From assembly GCA_022823305.1 (NCBI GenBank), contig JAJDXK010000080.1, forward strand, positions 1 through 35,219: 35,219 bases of DNA, in the 5' to 3' direction. The translations under genes and the position numbers were made by a program. Positions 34,179-35,219 of this stretch are shown here, piece after piece (position 1 is the first letter of the stretch; the number at the start of each line of letters is the position of its first letter). The notes below the pieces were generated by a model, which had not been told where the DNA came from, did not search any database, and worked only from the letters and a program-made list of their open reading frames with translations. The stretch is from Alphaproteobacteria bacterium. GTDB taxonomy: Bacteria > Pseudomonadota > Alphaproteobacteria > UBA828.

Positions 34179-35219
34179 TGGTCGCCTCGATCGGCGCGGT
34201 GGCCTCGCCCGCGCAGGGGGTGAGCTACTACGAGAAGGACTCCTACTACGCGAAGGATTCCGGCGAGCACAGGGCGGCGAGCGCCTGGGCGGGCAAGGGC
34301 GCGGCGGCGCTCGGGCTCGAAGGCCCGGTGGACCCCGGCACATTCCGCGCGGTGCTGGAGGGCGAGGTCCCGGACGGCTCCGGTAAACGTCTCGGCAAGC
34401 GCGGGCGGGAGGGCGAGATCCATCACCGCCCCGGCCGCGACCTCACCTTCAGCGCGCCCAAATCCGTATCCCTCGCCGCGCTGGTCGGCGGCGACGGGAG
34501 GATCGTCGATGCCCATGACCGCGCGGTGGCGGGCGCGCTCGACTGGTTCGAGCGGAACGCCGCCGAGACCCGGATGCAGGACCCCGGACTGAATCCGGGG
34601 CAGGCCCCGGCGGGCGGGCGCATGGTCCGGGCCGGCAACCAGAAGACGGTGATCGCCACGTTCAGGCACGACACGTCCCGGAACCTCGATCCCGCGCTGC
34701 ACACCCATTCCGTGATCGCCAACATGCTGCTTGGCCCGGACGGCAAGTGGAGGACGATGGCCAACGAGCGGCTCTACGCCTCGAAGATGGCGTTGGGGGC
34801 GCTCTACCGCAACGCGCTGGCGGGCGAGCTCGCGCGGCTCGGCTACGGGATCGAGAAGACCCACGCCGACGGGCGGTTCGAGATCGCGGGCGTCTCGCGC
34901 GAGACCGTGGAGGCTTTTTCGACGCGCCGCGCCGAGATCGAGGCGGCGATGGAGGGCCGGGGCCTCGGTACGACGGGGGAGAACCCGCATCTGGCGCGGC
35001 GCGCGGCGCTGATGACGCGCGCGGCCAAGCGCGAGGTCGACCGGGACGCGCTGCGGGAGACCTGGGCGAGGCAGGCCGCCGCGCTCGGCTTCGACGCGAA
35101 GGGGCTGGTCGCCTCGGCCATGGAACGCCACGGGGCGGAGAAGGCGCGCGATGCGGAAGCCGCCAAGGACGGTTCGCCGGCCCCACCGCGCCAGCCGGAC
35201 CTGTTCGAGCACGCGGCGC
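34178..35219 (+). CDS. MobF-family conjugative relaxase (TrwC/TraA-like), C-terminus beyond window
   Basis: First 347 residues of a relaxase, open at the window end. The start MVASIGAVASPAQGVSYYEK carries the paired catalytic tyrosines (Tyr17/18 and Tyr23/24) used for nicking and rejoining at oriT. The metal-binding three-His motif is HDTSRNLDPALHTH (His164, His175, His177), after FSAPKSVSLAAL (91-102). Relatives continue with a RecD-like helicase of several hundred residues, not visible here. Residues 135-147 contain a short Pro/Gly insert not usual in relatives I recall. It implies the element can be self-transmissible or mobilisable. Confidence 0.92.
   Translation, partial: MVASIGAVASPAQGVSYYEKDSYYAKDSGEHRAASAWAGKGAAALGLEGPVDPGTFRAVLEGEVPDGSGKRLGKRGREGEIHHRPGRDLTFSAPKSVSLAALVGGDGRIVDAHDRAVAGALDWFERNAAETRMQDPGLNPGQAPAGGRMVRAGNQKTVIATFRHDTSRNLDPALHTHSVIANMLLGPDGKWRTMANERLYASKMALGALYRNALAGELARLGYGIEKTHADGRFEIAGVSRETVEAFSTRRAEIEAAMEGRGLGTTGENPHLARRAALMTRAAKREVDRDALRETWARQAAALGFDAKGLVASAMERHGAEKARDAEAAKDGSPAPPRQPDLFEHAA

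Larger units (their letters stand above)
30475..35219 (+). mobile_element. Integrative, probably conjugative element (left part)
   Basis: The foreign segment starts at the hyuA break and runs off the window. It carries a tyrosine integrase, an NnrS-like cargo gene, a direct repeat, and a conjugation module whose relaxase is still open at the window end. All genes read away from the junction, which fits a left-end position for the integrase. The right end and any att duplication are outside the window. Confidence 0.8.

Overview
The window is very GC-rich with dense gene packing and many 1-4 nt stop/start overlaps. The gene content points to an alphaproteobacterium: a complete aapJQMP amino-acid transporter, an ELM1-family protein, the lpoA/rsmI-yraN-BON-gshB neighbourhood and a SirB1-like protein. 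Species cannot be told from the sequence alone.

Layout. (1) 1-1388, minus strand: an EamA exporter translationally coupled to an ELM1-family protein cut by the window start. (2) 1770-5987, plus: aapJQMP, with a strong terminator-like hairpin after the binding-protein gene. (3) 5995-11729: an envelope and housekeeping block. lpoA (minus) and rsmI (plus) diverge from start codons sharing one CATG; then come yraN, a double-BON lipoprotein, a SirB1-like protein and gshB, met by a convergent GFA-family gene. (4) 11835-13733: tRNA-Gly(GCC) on minus and an RhlE-like DEAD-box helicase on plus. (5) 13826-22463, all minus: a cluster dominated by C-N hydrolases. It holds a LamG-like secreted protein with acidic heptad repeats, an amidase, a membrane protein of unknown function, an O-methyltransferase, an M20 carbamoylase, a gamma-glutamyltransferase-like protein and an amidohydrolase. 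(6) 22665-23576: an OmpA-like lipoprotein. (7) 23587-30411: a 2-oxoglutarate/Fe(II) oxygenase, an SDR, glutamate dehydrogenase, a class I aminotransferase and hydantoinase/oxoprolinase subunit B. Together with aapJQMP and region 5 this looks like a metabolism built on amino acids, peptides and ureides.

(8) 30475-35219: a mobile element. The gene after hyuB starts as hyuA (MGWRVGVDIGGT) but runs into foreign sequence and a stop after 12 codons. The foreign DNA holds a tyrosine integrase, an NnrS-family nitric-oxide-related membrane protein, a coupled small ORF and two-TM protein resembling the membrane anchor of a conjugative coupling protein, and the start of a MobF (TrwC/TraA-type) relaxase that runs off the window. 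Two imperfect copies of a ~64-70 bp sequence, one 13 bp inside the hyuA junction and one just upstream of the conjugation genes, bracket the int-nnrS unit. An 11-bp perfect inverted repeat with a 41-bp spacer lies just upstream of the integrase. This junction and its repeats are the most unusual part of the window.
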